Positions 1 through 7,689 are shown, counted from the first letter of the stretch. The stretch: DNA of 13,152 nt from Bacteroidales bacterium (GCA_003553005.1 PUPG01000095.1:1-13152); one strand, 5' to 3'. The notes: generated by a model not told the origin, from the sequence alone. Translations and numbers: made by a program.

Positions 1-1493
1 ACCACGATGGCTGCCGGTGTGGGCTGATTTTCGCCGATCACCATGATCTGATCAATGAATGGCGATTCTTTGAAGGCGTTTTCCAATACCTGGGGATGAA
101 TGTACTTCCCAAAAGAAGTTTTGAAAATGACTTTTTTCCGGTCGGTGATGCGCAACTGGCCTTCAGGCTCAATCACGCCCACGTCGCCGGTATGGAACCA
201 GCCCTCATCGTCGATGACCTCCCTGGTGAGCTCCGGTGCCTTATAGTACCCCATCATCACATTGGGTCCCTTCACCAGGATCTCCCCGTCTTCGGCGATT
301 TTTACCTGCACCCCGCGCAGCACGGGTCCGACGGTGCCAAACTTGATTCCATTCGGACTGAAGTCGCTCACCGCAATCACAGGTGATGTTTCGGTGAGTC
401 CGTATCCCTCAATGACGCGTATGCCCACCGCCCAGAAGATGCGTCCGAGGCGGGGCTGGAGGGCAGCGCCTCCCGACACCACAATGTCCAGGTTTTTGCC
501 CAGGGCGGCCTTCCACTTGCTAAAGACCAGCTTGCGTGCAATGGTCAACTTCATTGCATACCATGGACTCCTTTTTTCTTTCCCGATCTCGTAGTTTAGC
601 CCCACCTTGTTGGCCCAGAAGAAGATCATCTTTTTGATGCCCGTGAGGTCCCTGCCTTTCATCAGGATCTTGTCATACACCTTTTCAAGCAGACGCGGAA
701 CGGTCGTGAACACGTGCGGATGTACCTCGCGGAGGCTCTCGGCGATCGCGCCCATGTTGGCCAGGTAGTACATCGAGAGCCCCTTGTAGATAAAGGTGTA
801 ATTCATCATCCTTTCGTAGATGTGGCAAATCGGCAGGAAGCTCATCGCCCGGTGTTCGGGACCATAAGGAGGAATATAGGAAACCGCTTTGAAGTTGCTG
901 ATGATGTTTGCGTGGGTCAGCATGACCCCTTTGGGCGTTCCGGTGGTTCCGGAGGTGTAGATGATGGTTGCCATGTCATCCGTGTGGATGCCATCCTTGA
1001 GCGTTTGCAGCTTGCCCGGCTCGGGATTGGCCTTTCCGAGCTCCATCAGCTCCTGCAGGTGCTTTTCCCCGAAAAGGTCCTGGAAGGTGTAGATGGCCTG
1101 AACCCCTGGGATCCCGGCCACGATTTCCCGGATGCGGCGGTACATCTCTTCACCGGCAACAAATACGTATTTGACTTCCGCATGCTCCAGGATGTAAGCA
1201 TAATCCTTGTCGCTGATGGTTGGATAGATCGGGATATGGATGGCGCCAATCTGCTGCACACCCATGTCCAGGAAGTTCCATTCCGGCCGGTTAAAGGTAA
1301 TGGAGGCGATCTTGTCTCCCCTGCCGACTCCGAGCTTCAGCAACCCGTAACTGACATAGCGGCTGTTATCCAGCCATTCCTGGGTGGAATACTTTTTCCA
1401 TTTGCCGTTTTCCTTGCCTGCCAAGGCGTCTTGCTTGTCCGGACACATCCCGGCATAACGGTCCAACAAATCAAATATCCTGGTTACCTCCAT
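1..1493 (-). CDS. Long-chain acyl-CoA synthetase (AMP-forming), 3' end missing
   Basis: This is an adenylate-forming enzyme that activates a fatty acid with ATP and then loads it onto coenzyme A, probably at the cytoplasmic face of the inner membrane. I translated it directly: the start ATG is at 1493-1491 and the frame stays open to the window edge, giving 497 codons of an expected roughly 590-640. Visible signatures are the P-loop YTSGTTGTPKG at residues 179-189, the adenylation motif EGYGLTETSP near 362-371, the WFHTGD motif near 432-437 and the hinge-region DRKK a little later. The extended loop before DRKK and the FKTSFGKYI segment after it resemble FadD-like long-chain ligases more than acetyl-CoA synthetases. 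The C-terminal catalytic lysine lies outside the window. The start has no clear Shine-Dalgarno sequence. Substrate chain length is inferred from the family. No partner gene is visible, since the next gene upstream is a peptidase ended by a strong terminator. Confidence 0.93.
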   Translation of the reverse strand, partial: MEVTRIFDLLDRYAGMCPDKQDALAGKENGKWKKYSTQEWLDNSRYVSYGLLKLGVGRGDKIASITFNRPEWNFLDMGVQQIGAIHIPIYPTISDKDYAYILEHAEVKYVFVAGEEMYRRIREIVAGIPGVQAIYTFQDLFGEKHLQELMELGKANPEPGKLQTLKDGIHTDDMATIIYTSGTTGTPKGVMLTHANIISNFKAVSYIPPYGPEHRAMSFLPICHIYERMMNYTFIYKGLSMYYLANMGAIAESLREVHPHVFTTVPRLLEKVYDKILMKGRDLTGIKKMIFFWANKVGLNYEIGKEKRSPWYAMKLTIARKLVFSKWKAALGKNLDIVVSGGAALQPRLGRIFWAVGIRVIEGYGLTETSPVIAVSDFSPNGIKFGTVGPVLRGVQVKIAEDGEILVKGPNVMMGYYKAPELTREVIDDEGWFHTGDVGVIEPEGQLRITDRKKVIFKTSFGKYIHPQVLENAFKESPFIDQIMVIGENQPTPAAIV

Positions 1494-1567
1494 GGGGGAA
1501 TATTCTTGTTTTATACGTACGTTTAAGCTTAGGGGCACGAAATTAGGGCTTTTTTCTCAATTGGCCC

Positions 1568-1619
1568 ATAATGATCCATCACAAAATGGAACCTTGCAGG
1601 ATCATTATCCTGCCTGCAA
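1568..1619. repeat. Nested inverted repeats upstream of the acyl-CoA synthetase
   Basis: A 10-base arm at 1568-1577 (ATAATGATCC) is repeated inverted at 1599-1608 (GGATCATTAT) after a 21-base spacer. The right arm also takes part in two alternative hairpins: GCAGGAT at 1596-1602 with ATCCTGC at 1607-1613, and TTGCAGG at 1594-1600 with CCTGCAA at 1613-1619. The cluster lies 75-125 bases upstream of the acyl-CoA synthetase start and downstream of the peptidase terminator, so an operator or a structured 5' leader is possible. No T-tract follows on either strand, so it does not look like a terminator. The function is unknown. Confidence 0.5.
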
Positions 1620-1677
1620 TCATATTTCAGAGATTGTAATAATTTGGTAAGTAGTGGCTTGCGTGCATCATTGCGTG

Positions 1678-1727
1678 AAAAAAAAAGAATCCCGGACAGC
1701 AAAAATGGGCTTCTGCTGCCCGGGATT
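1678..1727 (-). terminator. Intrinsic terminator of the M20 peptidase gene
   Basis: Read on the minus strand, a 14-base-pair stem is formed by 1727-1714 and 1701-1688, with one G-U pair and a 12-base loop. One base (C) and then an unbroken run of nine T follow (1686-1678). It begins 26 bases after the stop codon of the peptidase gene. The plus strand has no matching T-tract, so it acts in one direction only. It separates the peptidase gene from the acyl-CoA synthetase. Confidence 0.9.
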
Positions 1728-1753
1728 GATGCTGAATGGCTCAGCGACAAGCT

Positions 1754-3124
1754 TTATTTCTTCATTTCTGCAAAGAATTTGTAGAAGTGCGGGATGGTTT
1801 CCATGCCCTTATAAAACTGGGACAATGGATAGTTTTCATTGGGGGAGTGGATCGCATCGGTTTCCAGGCCAAATCCCATCAGGATGGATTTGATGCCGAG
1901 GATCTGCTCAAACATGGAAATAATGGGGATGCTGCCTCCGCTGCGATAAGGGACGGGCTTGATGCCATAGCTCTCCTCGTAGGCTTTGCTGGCCGCCTGG
2001 TATTCCGGTGTGTCGGTCGGACTTACATAGCCTTCGCCGCCATGGAGAAACTCCACATCCACCTTCACGCAGTCTGGCGCGATGGACAGGAAATGGTCCT
2101 TAAAGAGTTGCGTGATCTTTTCTGAGTTCTGATGCGGTACGAGGCGCATGGAGATCTTGGCGTGGGCTTCGGAAGGCAGGACGGTCTTGGCTCCTTTTTC
2201 AGTATAGCCACCCCAGATGCCGTTTACATCCAATGAAGGCCGGATGCCGGTGCGTTCAAGTGCGGAATAGCCTTTCTCGCCTTTGAGTTCTTTGACGCCG
2301 ATGGACTTCTTGTAACCTTCCTCGTCGAAAGGTGCCCTGGCCATTTCCTTGCGTTCTTCGTCGCTCAGTTCTTCCACGTCATCATAAAAGCCTTTTACGG
2401 TAATGCGGCCGTCCTCATCCACCAGGCTGCTGATCATGTCGCAGAGGATGTTGATGGGGTTGGCTACGGCGCCACCATAGAGGCCGGAGTGCAGGTCGCG
2501 GTTCGGTCCGGTCACGTGCACTTCGCAGAAGGACAATCCCCTGAGGCCGGTGGTAATGGATGGCGTATCCGGGCCAAGCATTGCCGTATCGGATACCAGG
2601 ATCACATCCCCGGCAAGCTTTTCGCGGTTGTCTTCCAGGAACTTGCCAAGACTCGGACTGCCAATCTCTTCTTCCCCTTCAATCATGAACTTGACATTGC
2701 AGGGGAGCTGGTCGGTATTGACCAGGGATTCAAAGGCGGCAAAGTGCATGAACATCTGTCCTTTGTCATCATCGGCTCCTCTTGCAAAGATCTTGCCGTC
2801 GCGGATCTCGGGCTGAAATGGCTCGCTTTTCCACAGTTCCAGCGGTTCTACCGGCTGCACGTCGTAGTGGCCATAGATGATCACGGTAGGCAGATCCGGG
2901 TTGATGGTCTTCTCGCCGTACACCACGGGGTGGCCTTCCGTGTCGCACACCTCGGCCTTGTCTGCACCCTTCTTCAGCAGGTTTCCCTTCACCCACTCAG
3001 CGGCCTTATACATATCGTCTTTGTGCGTTTCCTTCGAGCTGATGGAAGGAATGCGAATCAGTTCAAATAATTCCTCAAGGAAGCGATCCTTGTTGTCTTC
3101 AATGTACTTTTTCAGGTCTTGCAT
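1754..3124 (-). CDS. M20 family metallo-dipeptidase (CNDP/PepV-like)
   Basis: This is a zinc-dependent dipeptidase of the M20 family, 456 residues, expected to cleave dipeptides or similar short substrates in the cytoplasm. It has no signal peptide. The two-metal site can be read by comparison with carnosinase CN2 and PepV: H86 and catalytic D88 in YGHYDVQP, bridging D119 in GADDDKG, catalytic E152 and metal ligand E153 in EGEEEIGS, D179 in VSDT, and H426 in DAIHSPNE. H212 in DLHSGLYGG matches the histidine that reaches the partner active site in the dimer. All key residues are present and the length is normal. It has its own TAnnTTTG promoter element about 55 bases upstream and a strong terminator just downstream, so it is probably a single-gene unit. 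The start ATG directly precedes the conserved N-terminal helix. Substrate preference cannot be read from the sequence. Confidence 0.95.
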   Translation of the reverse strand: MQDLKKYIEDNKDRFLEELFELIRIPSISSKETHKDDMYKAAEWVKGNLLKKGADKAEVCDTEGHPVVYGEKTINPDLPTVIIYGHYDVQPVEPLELWKSEPFQPEIRDGKIFARGADDDKGQMFMHFAAFESLVNTDQLPCNVKFMIEGEEEIGSPSLGKFLEDNREKLAGDVILVSDTAMLGPDTPSITTGLRGLSFCEVHVTGPNRDLHSGLYGGAVANPINILCDMISSLVDEDGRITVKGFYDDVEELSDEERKEMARAPFDEEGYKKSIGVKELKGEKGYSALERTGIRPSLDVNGIWGGYTEKGAKTVLPSEAHAKISMRLVPHQNSEKITQLFKDHFLSIAPDCVKVDVEFLHGGEGYVSPTDTPEYQAASKAYEESYGIKPVPYRSGGSIPIISMFEQILGIKSILMGFGLETDAIHSPNENYPLSQFYKGMETIPHFYKFFAEMKK

Positions 3125-3179
3125 ATACTTTCTAGTTTGAGATGAATTGTGCTGTTTGCTAAAATAACTGGAGCGTCTG

Positions 3180-3187
3180 CAAATATA
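3180..3187 (-). promoter_or_regulatory. Bacteroidota -7 element for the M20 peptidase
   Basis: The minus strand reads TATATTTG, an exact match to the Bacteroidota consensus TAnnTTTG. It lies 55 bases before the peptidase ATG, which predicts a leader of roughly 50 bases. I do not see a clean TTTG -33 box at 19-20 bases upstream. Confidence 0.55.
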
Positions 3188-3219
3188 GGAAAACCTGCGA
3201 AACAGACTGAATCATCCCA

Positions 3220-3597
3220 CTAATCCCATCCAAACCACCGATCAATCTCGCGCCGTTCTTTCTTGGTCGGACGGCCTTTTCCGTGGGGGCGCAGGCCTGC
3301 CTGGCTTTTGGCGATTTCCAGCTTCTGGTATTCCTCCTCCGGGGTCAGGTCTTCCATATACTCGCTGACCAGTTTGGCACCCACCCTTTTTTCAAGCAGT
3401 TCCTTAATCCGGATGGTGCGCAGGATGGGCCCGCCCTGGATCGTGACCACCATGCCGGCATGGATCTCCCGGGAAGGTTTTACGACCTGGTCATCAACCT
3501 TTACTTTTCCGGACCGGCAGGCTTCCGTGGCCTGGCTGCGTGTCTTAAAAAGCCTTACTGCCCATAAGTATTTGTCGATGCGCGGCGTGTTGGACAT
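3220..3597 (-). CDS. hslR: S4-domain RNA-binding protein, Hsp15/HslR type
   Basis: This is a 125-residue basic protein with an N-terminal S4 RNA-binding domain at about residues 6-53, from RIDKYLWAVRLFKTR to the AGMVVTI strand. The tail, rich in Lys and Arg (HGKGRPTKKERREIDRW), is typical of Hsp15. In E. coli, Hsp15 (133 residues) binds stalled 50S subunits that carry a nascent peptidyl-tRNA and helps recycle them. The same role is likely here but is inferred from the family. It lies downstream of der in the same direction, 149 bases away. The start ATG is fixed by the S4 domain beginning within six residues. The upstream DNA is a degenerate hexamer repeat and shows no TAnnTTTG element, so it may depend on read-through from der. 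The symbol is assigned by similarity only. Confidence 0.85.
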   Translation of the reverse strand: MSNTPRIDKYLWAVRLFKTRSQATEACRSGKVKVDDQVVKPSREIHAGMVVTIQGGPILRTIRIKELLEKRVGAKLVSEYMEDLTPEEEYQKLEIAKSQAGLRPHGKGRPTKKERREIDRWFGWD

Positions 3598-3604
3598 GGG
3601 AAAA

Positions 3605-3660
3605 TTAAGGTTAAGGTTAAGGTTAAGATTAAGATTGAGATTAAGATTGAGGTTAAGGTT
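3605..3660. repeat. Degenerate hexanucleotide tandem repeat (TTRAGR)n
   Basis: There are nine in-phase copies of a six-base unit with consensus TTRAGR at 3605-3658, plus two extra bases. The units in order are TTAAGG three times, TTAAGA twice, TTGAGA, TTAAGA, TTGAGG and TTAAGG. There are no insertions or deletions, only transitions (A/G) at the third and sixth positions. On the minus strand it forms the immediate upstream leader of the S4-domain gene, ending seven bases before the ATG. The divergence between copies suggests it is old rather than actively expanding. Confidence 0.85.
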
Positions 3661-3746
3661 ATGGGGGTATAGGGTTAAATGGGTTTGTGTGATGGCGACT
3701 TTAAGAAGCGGCGCATTGGTGTTTTAAAGGGCAAGGTGTTCATTGT

Positions 3747-5057
3747 TTATTTTTTGCGGAAGTAGAGCTTCATGGGCACCCCGGTAAAGTTGAACTGGGT
3801 GCGGATTTGGTTTTCCAGGAAGCGCTCATAGGGTTCCTTGATGTATTGAGGCAGGTTGCAGAAAAAGGCAAACGAGGGATAGTGTGTCGGCAGCTGGGTC
3901 ACATATTTGATTTTGATGTACTTTCCCTTGGTGGAGGGGGGAGGTTGGTTTTCAATGATGGGAAGCAGCACCTGGTTGAGCTTGCTGGTGGAAATTTTCT
4001 GCTGGCGGTTATGGAAGACCTCCACGGCCACCTCCATGGCCTTGAATACCCTTTGCTTGGTCAGCACACTGGTAAAAATGATGGGGACATCTGTCAGGGG
4101 CGCAATTTTTTCACGGATGTGCTCCTCGTAGCGTCTTGCCGCGTGGGTGTCTTTGTTGACGATCAGGTCCCATTTGTTGACGAGGATCACAATGCCTTTA
4201 TTGTTCCGGGCCGACAGGGTGAAAATATTCAGGTCCTGCGACTCAAATGGCATGGTCGCATCCACCATGAGCAGACATACATCAGCCAGCTCAATGGCCC
4301 TTACCGAGCGCATCACGGAATAAAACTCGATGTTTTCCCGGACCTTCCCCTTTTTTCTCAGGCCAGCCGTGTCGACCAGGTAAAAGTCGAACCCATACCG
4401 GTTGTAGCGGGTATGGATGGTATCGCGCGTGGTGCCGGGAATGTCGGTTACGATGTTTCTTTCGGTACCCAGCAAGGTGTTGATGATGGATGACTTGCCC
4501 ACGTTGGGCCTTCCCACAAACGCGAATCGCGGAATTTCGGAGTCTGTTTGCTCAACCTGGTTTTTGTTGAGTGTTTTTACCAGGGCATCCAGCAGTTCGC
4601 CGGTACCGCTGCCATTGATGCTGGATACCGGGTACACCGCCTCTACGCCGAGCTCATAAAAAGCCGTGCTTTCGGTCACCAGTTTGCTGTTGTCGGCTTT
4701 GTTGGCCACCAGGAAGTAGGGTTTGCCACTCTGCCGGAGCAAGTCTGTTACCTCGCGGTCGAGGGGACTGACCCCTTCGATGGTGTCGACAAGGAAGAGG
4801 ACCACATGGGCTTCTTCCAGGGCAATCTCCACCTGGTCACGGATCTGCTGTTCAAATACGTCTTCTGAGCCGGCCACATAACCCCCGGTGTCGATGACGG
4901 AAAACTCCACGCCATTCCAGTCTGACTTTCCGTAATGCCGGTCGCGGGTCACACCCGCAGTGGGATCCACAATGGCCATGCGCCGCTTGGTGAGCCGGTT
5001 AAATAAGGTGGATTTGCCGACGTTCGGCCGTCCGACCAATGCTACGATATTGCTCAT
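3747..5057 (-). CDS. der: Ribosome assembly GTPase Der (EngA)
   Basis: Der is a double-GTPase needed for maturation of the 50S ribosomal subunit. The protein is 436 residues, the same as B. subtilis Der. The first G domain has GRPNVGKST (9-17), DTGG (56-59) and NKAD (119-122). The second has GRPNVGKSS (182-190), DTAG (229-232) and NKWD (294-297). The C-terminal KH-like domain runs from about 350 to the end. I chose the ATG at 5057 because MSNIVALVGRPNVGKS is the usual N terminus. An in-frame ATG at 5108 would add 17 unconserved residues and overlap era by 14 bases. It starts 37 bases after era ends, with no promoter element visible between them, so the two are probably co-transcribed. I see no terminator after it. 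Confidence 0.97.
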   Translation of the reverse strand: MSNIVALVGRPNVGKSTLFNRLTKRRMAIVDPTAGVTRDRHYGKSDWNGVEFSVIDTGGYVAGSEDVFEQQIRDQVEIALEEAHVVLFLVDTIEGVSPLDREVTDLLRQSGKPYFLVANKADNSKLVTESTAFYELGVEAVYPVSSINGSGTGELLDALVKTLNKNQVEQTDSEIPRFAFVGRPNVGKSSIINTLLGTERNIVTDIPGTTRDTIHTRYNRYGFDFYLVDTAGLRKKGKVRENIEFYSVMRSVRAIELADVCLLMVDATMPFESQDLNIFTLSARNNKGIVILVNKWDLIVNKDTHAARRYEEHIREKIAPLTDVPIIFTSVLTKQRVFKAMEVAVEVFHNRQQKISTSKLNQVLLPIIENQPPPSTKGKYIKIKYVTQLPTHYPSFAFFCNLPQYIKEPYERFLENQIRTQFNFTGVPMKLYFRKK

Positions 5058-5094
5058 GCTTAGCTTGTTTAATGATTTCCTTGTTGATGGCCGG

Positions 5095-5967
5095 TTATTT
5101 GTACCCAAATCGCCGCAACTGGGTTTCGTCCTCCCGCCAGTTGCGGCTTACCTTTACGTGCAGTTCAAGGAAGACCTTTTTTCCCAGGAAGGTTTCCAGG
5201 CTCTTGCGGGCTTCAGTGCCCACCCTTTTGAGTGCCTGACCCTTGTGCCCAATGATGATGCCTTTCTGGCTGTCGCGCGCCACGTGGATCACGGCCCTGA
5301 TCCTGATCAGCTGGTCCTCCTCCTTGAAGGTGTCTACCGCTACTTCGACAGAATAAGGGATTTCCTGCTTGTAGTTCATCAACACCTTTTCCCGGATGGT
5401 CTCGGCCACAAAGAACCTGGTGGGTTTGTCGGTGAGCTCGTCTTTCGGATAAAAGGGCGGGGACTCGGGCAAAAGTTCCAGGATCTTGTTCAGGACCAGG
5501 TCGATGTGGTATCCGTAAAGCGCAGAAACCGGGAGTACGTGCCAGTTGGGCCAGGCTTTTTCCCATCGTTCGCGCACCGTGTTAATTTCCTGCTCACTGG
5601 CCAGATCGGCCTTGTTGATCAGCAACAATACCGGTGCATCGGTGCGGTCGATCTTACGCAGGATGTCCTCGTGAGAAAAATCATCGTTGACCTCTGTCAG
5701 TACAATATATAAATCAGCATCTTCTAAAGCACTGTGCACAAAATGCATCATGTGCTCCTGCAGTTTGTAGTTGGGCTTGAGGATGCCCGGCGTGTCAGAA
5801 AAGACAATCTGGTAATCTATGCCATTGGCAATCCCCAGGATTCTGTGGCGGGTGGTTTGCGCCTTGGGGGTAATGATCGATAAGCGCTCCCCGAGAAGCG
5901 TGTTCATCAGGGTCGATTTCCCGACATTGGGATTTCCGATGATGTTTACGAAACCAGCTTTGTGCAT
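5095..5967 (-). CDS. era: GTPase Era, 16S rRNA maturation factor
   Basis: Era binds the 3' end of 16S rRNA and couples GTP hydrolysis to 30S subunit maturation. The protein is 290 residues. The GTPase motifs are GNPNVGKST (11-19), the switch I segment with TTRHR (38-42), DTPG (58-61) and NKAD (118-121). The C-terminal KH domain carries the GHKGQ RNA-binding loop near 240-244. The reading frame stays open upstream to 6267, but that extension runs antisense through the initiator tRNA gene and carries no Era homology. The ATG at 5967, one residue before the conserved HKAGFVNIIGNPNVGKS, is therefore the start. Der follows 37 bases downstream. A TAnnTTTG element lies about 80 bases upstream, with the tRNA gene divergent from it. 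Confidence 0.97.
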   Translation of the reverse strand: MHKAGFVNIIGNPNVGKSTLMNTLLGERLSIITPKAQTTRHRILGIANGIDYQIVFSDTPGILKPNYKLQEHMMHFVHSALEDADLYIVLTEVNDDFSHEDILRKIDRTDAPVLLLINKADLASEQEINTVRERWEKAWPNWHVLPVSALYGYHIDLVLNKILELLPESPPFYPKDELTDKPTRFFVAETIREKVLMNYKQEIPYSVEVAVDTFKEEDQLIRIRAVIHVARDSQKGIIIGHKGQALKRVGTEARKSLETFLGKKVFLELHVKVSRNWREDETQLRRFGYK

Positions 5968-6044
5968 GCGCGTGCGGTTTATGAAGATTGATTCAGGACG
6001 TTGTTGTAGCCTGCCACTTTTCGGGAAGGCAGTATTTCCTGGCA

Positions 6045-6052
6045 CAAAGTTA
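6045..6052 (-). promoter_or_regulatory. Bacteroidota -7 element for era-der
   Basis: The minus strand reads TAACTTTG, an exact TAnnTTTG match, 78 bases before the era start codon. The matching -33 box is not clear (a TTTC lies about 23 bases upstream). The implied leader is about 70 bases. Confidence 0.5.
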
Positions 6053-6080
6053 GGCTTTTTCAGAAAAAACCCACGAAACA

Positions 6081-6112
6081 TTTGGTTATCTGAAACAGTT
6101 TTCCTACTTTTG
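6081..6112 (+). promoter_or_regulatory. Promoter of the initiator tRNA gene
   Basis: TTTG at 6081-6084 and TACTTTTG at 6105-6112 are separated by exactly 20 bases, matching the Bacteroidota TTTG-N19/20-TAnnTTTG consensus in both boxes. Transcription would start about 8-10 bases before the mature tRNA 5' end. This is the best promoter in the window, as fits a gene needed at high level. Confidence 0.8.
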
Positions 6113-6127
6113 CACCCGAAATGACAC

Positions 6128-6202
<75 letters not shown>

Positions 6203-6206
6203 GGTA

Positions 6207-6241
6207 AACCCTGCTTATCGAAAGATAGGCAGGGTTTTTTT
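6207..6241 (+). terminator. Intrinsic terminator of tRNA-fMet
   Basis: A 13-base-pair stem (6207-6219 with 6224-6236, one G-U pair) closes on a GAAA tetraloop. The final two T of the stem continue into a run of seven T at 6235-6241. It starts four bases after the CCA end, so transcription is cut off almost immediately after the tRNA. Confidence 0.95.
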
Positions 6242-6285
6242 GATCGTCCAGGTTTGGAAGTGTACATGGGACATCAATTTATGCC

Positions 6286-6293
6286 TATTTTTG
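6286..6293 (+). promoter_or_regulatory. Bacteroidota -7 element for the lipoprotein gene
   Basis: TATTTTTG matches TAnnTTTG exactly, 45 bases upstream of the lipoprotein ATG and downstream of the tRNA terminator. A TTTG at 6253-6256 is 29 bases upstream, too far for a standard -33 box, so the promoter call is moderate. Confidence 0.45.
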
Positions 6294-6338
6294 CAGCACA
6301 ATATACCGGTTTGTGTCACCTGATTCATTTGGAAAGTT

Positions 6339-6845
6339 ATGCAAACACAACGTTTTGTTCCGATCGCCGTCCTTGCTGGACTCCTCCTGGTTGCCGGATC
6401 CTGTCAGCCAGAAAGTGGCCTGCCTGTTGAACACGCCAAAGAAAGGATTAAAAACCATTTTGAGCGCGAAAAGTACGCTGGTGTGGTGGAGCTTGTTTCG
6501 GTGGAATTTGATGATCAGCGCGTGGATAACCTCTATGGGAGCGATTACCTTGACCTGCTTTTTACCGTTACCATTGATGTCCAGGAAGGACACGTCATGT
6601 CCACCATGTTCATGCCCGGTACCGGGTTTGAAGTGAACCACAACTGGCCCCTGGTTCGGCAGCAGCGCCTGGAAAATGCACCGGATGAGCAAAGCAGGGA
6701 AGAAGTTCGTGCCTTTTATGACGACCGGATCTTCTCTGCCGGAGAGCACACCATCAAGTCGTTGGTTACCTATGGCATCCTGCCGGATGACCAATATACC
6801 TTCATGGAACTTAGCATGGACGCTTCCTCGCGCCAGGATGACTGA
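6339..6845 (+). CDS. Predicted lipoprotein of unknown function
   Basis: This is a 168-residue protein with a type II (lipoprotein) signal peptide: a hydrophobic stretch at about residues 7-19, then a lipobox ending AGSC with the lipidated cysteine at C22. After processing it would be anchored in the inner or outer membrane facing the periplasm. The mature part is acidic and soluble, with a strand-rich look (VVELVSVEFDD, LLFTVTIDV), and has no further cysteines. I recognise no family. The start is supported by GGAAAG just before the ATG and by the signal peptide beginning at once. It stands alone between the tRNA terminator and the metal module about 260 bases downstream, so its context gives no clue to its job. 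Confidence 0.8.
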   Translation: MQTQRFVPIAVLAGLLLVAGSCQPESGLPVEHAKERIKNHFEREKYAGVVELVSVEFDDQRVDNLYGSDYLDLLFTVTIDVQEGHVMSTMFMPGTGFEVNHNWPLVRQQRLENAPDEQSREEVRAFYDDRIFSAGEHTIKSLVTYGILPDDQYTFMELSMDASSRQDD

Positions 6846-7105
6846 TGCCGCGCTTATGCCCCGGGCCTTGTTATCCTGCCTTGCGCGCAACCAGCCATTG
6901 CGCCCACCTGCCAGCTCACTGAACTGACTCCTCCCTGATCCACCATAGCTGACCCGCGGATCCGAAAGACGCGTCATCCGTTGAACATTTTCCAGCTGAC
7001 CTTGTTTTCTGATTGAAATAAAGCCATAATTAAACATACGTAAATATCACGATGTTTTTATCCTGATAGCATTGTGTACATCGTGTGAAACCCAAAAAAA
7101 CCTGG

Positions 7106-7510
7106 ATGATGAAAACTGGATTCGTTGTGCAAATGATGAGCATCTTTTTGATGGGCTTCCTGTTGATGCCCATCGATTTACTTGCAGGAGAAGAAGGCAA
7201 TACACCCGGCGAGGCTGAATTTACCGTGTTGGGAAACTGCGGCATGTGCAAAGACCGCATTGAAAGAGCAGCTTACAGCGTTCGTGGTGTGCGCAGCGCC
7301 GAATGGAATGAGGAAGCGCAAAAAATTGCCGTAAGGTATCGTCCCAACAGAACCGATCAGGAAGAGATCGAACGTGCGATTGCAGAGGTGGGCCACGATA
7401 CGGAAAATTTCCTGGCCGATGATGAAACCTATGAAAACCTCCATCATTGCTGTATTTACCCGAGGGATCCTGAAATGCTCGAAAACAATCGCCGCTACGA
7501 TGAGGAGTAA
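7106..7510 (+). CDS. Exported heavy-metal-associated (HMA) domain protein
   Basis: This is a small periplasmic metal-binding protein of 134 residues. An N-terminal hydrophobic segment (about 4-27) looks like a signal peptide or anchor. A single HMA fold follows at about residues 37-105, with the metal motif GNCGMC (C45 and C48), then the RIERA helix and the GVRSAEW turn typical of MerP/CopZ-like domains. A tail with HHCC (residues 113-116) could supply extra ligands. Such proteins bind Cu(I) or similar soft metals and pass them between partners. The two genes downstream fit that role. The start is uncertain: the frame also allows GTG at 7085 and ATG at 7109. I prefer ATG 7106 because the extra upstream residues are lysine-rich and add nothing to the signal peptide. 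I see no convincing promoter; TAGCATTG just upstream is one base from consensus. Confidence 0.87.
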   Translation: MMKTGFVVQMMSIFLMGFLLMPIDLLAGEEGNTPGEAEFTVLGNCGMCKDRIERAAYSVRGVRSAEWNEEAQKIAVRYRPNRTDQEEIERAIAEVGHDTENFLADDETYENLHHCCIYPRDPEMLENNRRYDEE

Positions 7511-7557
7511 CAAGCGTAGCCGGATACCCTATTGGTTTGCGCCTCTTGCCGGTGGCT

Positions 7558-7575
7558 TTGCTGCCAGCAATTTTT
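7558..7575 (+). terminator. Weak hairpin with T-tract after the HMA gene
   Basis: TTGCT and AGCAA pair across a GCC loop and are followed by five T. The stem is only five base pairs and A/T-rich at its base, so termination would be partial at best. It lies about 48 bases after the HMA stop codon and before the next promoter element. Confidence 0.25.
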
Positions 7576-7617
7576 CGTGTCGATTAGCCATTGTGGTACC
7601 GTTTTTTTAAAAATGCG

Positions 7618-7625
7618 TAACTTTG
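7618..7625 (+). promoter_or_regulatory. Bacteroidota -7 element for the HYC_CC_PP/receptor unit
   Basis: TAACTTTG is an exact TAnnTTTG match 64 bases before the ATG at 7690. A TTG at 7591-7593 lies 24 bases upstream, wider than the usual spacing. It would drive the Cys/His-rich gene and, since no promoter element is visible in the 146-base gap after it, probably the receptor as well. Confidence 0.5.
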
Positions 7626-7689
7626 ACACGCTTAACTGGGTAAAACAGAGCCCACATTCTCGACCAGTTCGCTTGTATGAGGCATAAGG

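Noticed and set aside
714..1526. Long plus-strand frame of 270 codons
   Set aside because: It is antisense to the acyl-CoA synthetase, whose motifs are unmistakable on the other strand, and its product resembles no protein I know.
1529..1750. Minus-strand frame of 73 codons between the peptidase and the acyl-CoA synthetase
   Set aside because: It runs through the terminator hairpin and the inverted repeats, and its product has no recognisable features.
3601..3660. Tandem repeats as a CRISPR array or telomere-like end
   Set aside because: There are no spacers and the unit is six bases, so it is not CRISPR. It lies inside a normal gene string, so it is not a chromosome end.
3263..3727. Plus-strand frame encoding a Leu-Arg dipeptide repeat
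   Set aside because: It is the antisense of hslR followed by the translated hexamer repeat. The LR run is a by-product of the six-base period.
5058..5108. Der start at 5108
   Set aside because: The extra 17 residues are unlike Der N termini and would overlap era. The ATG at 5057 gives the standard N terminus.
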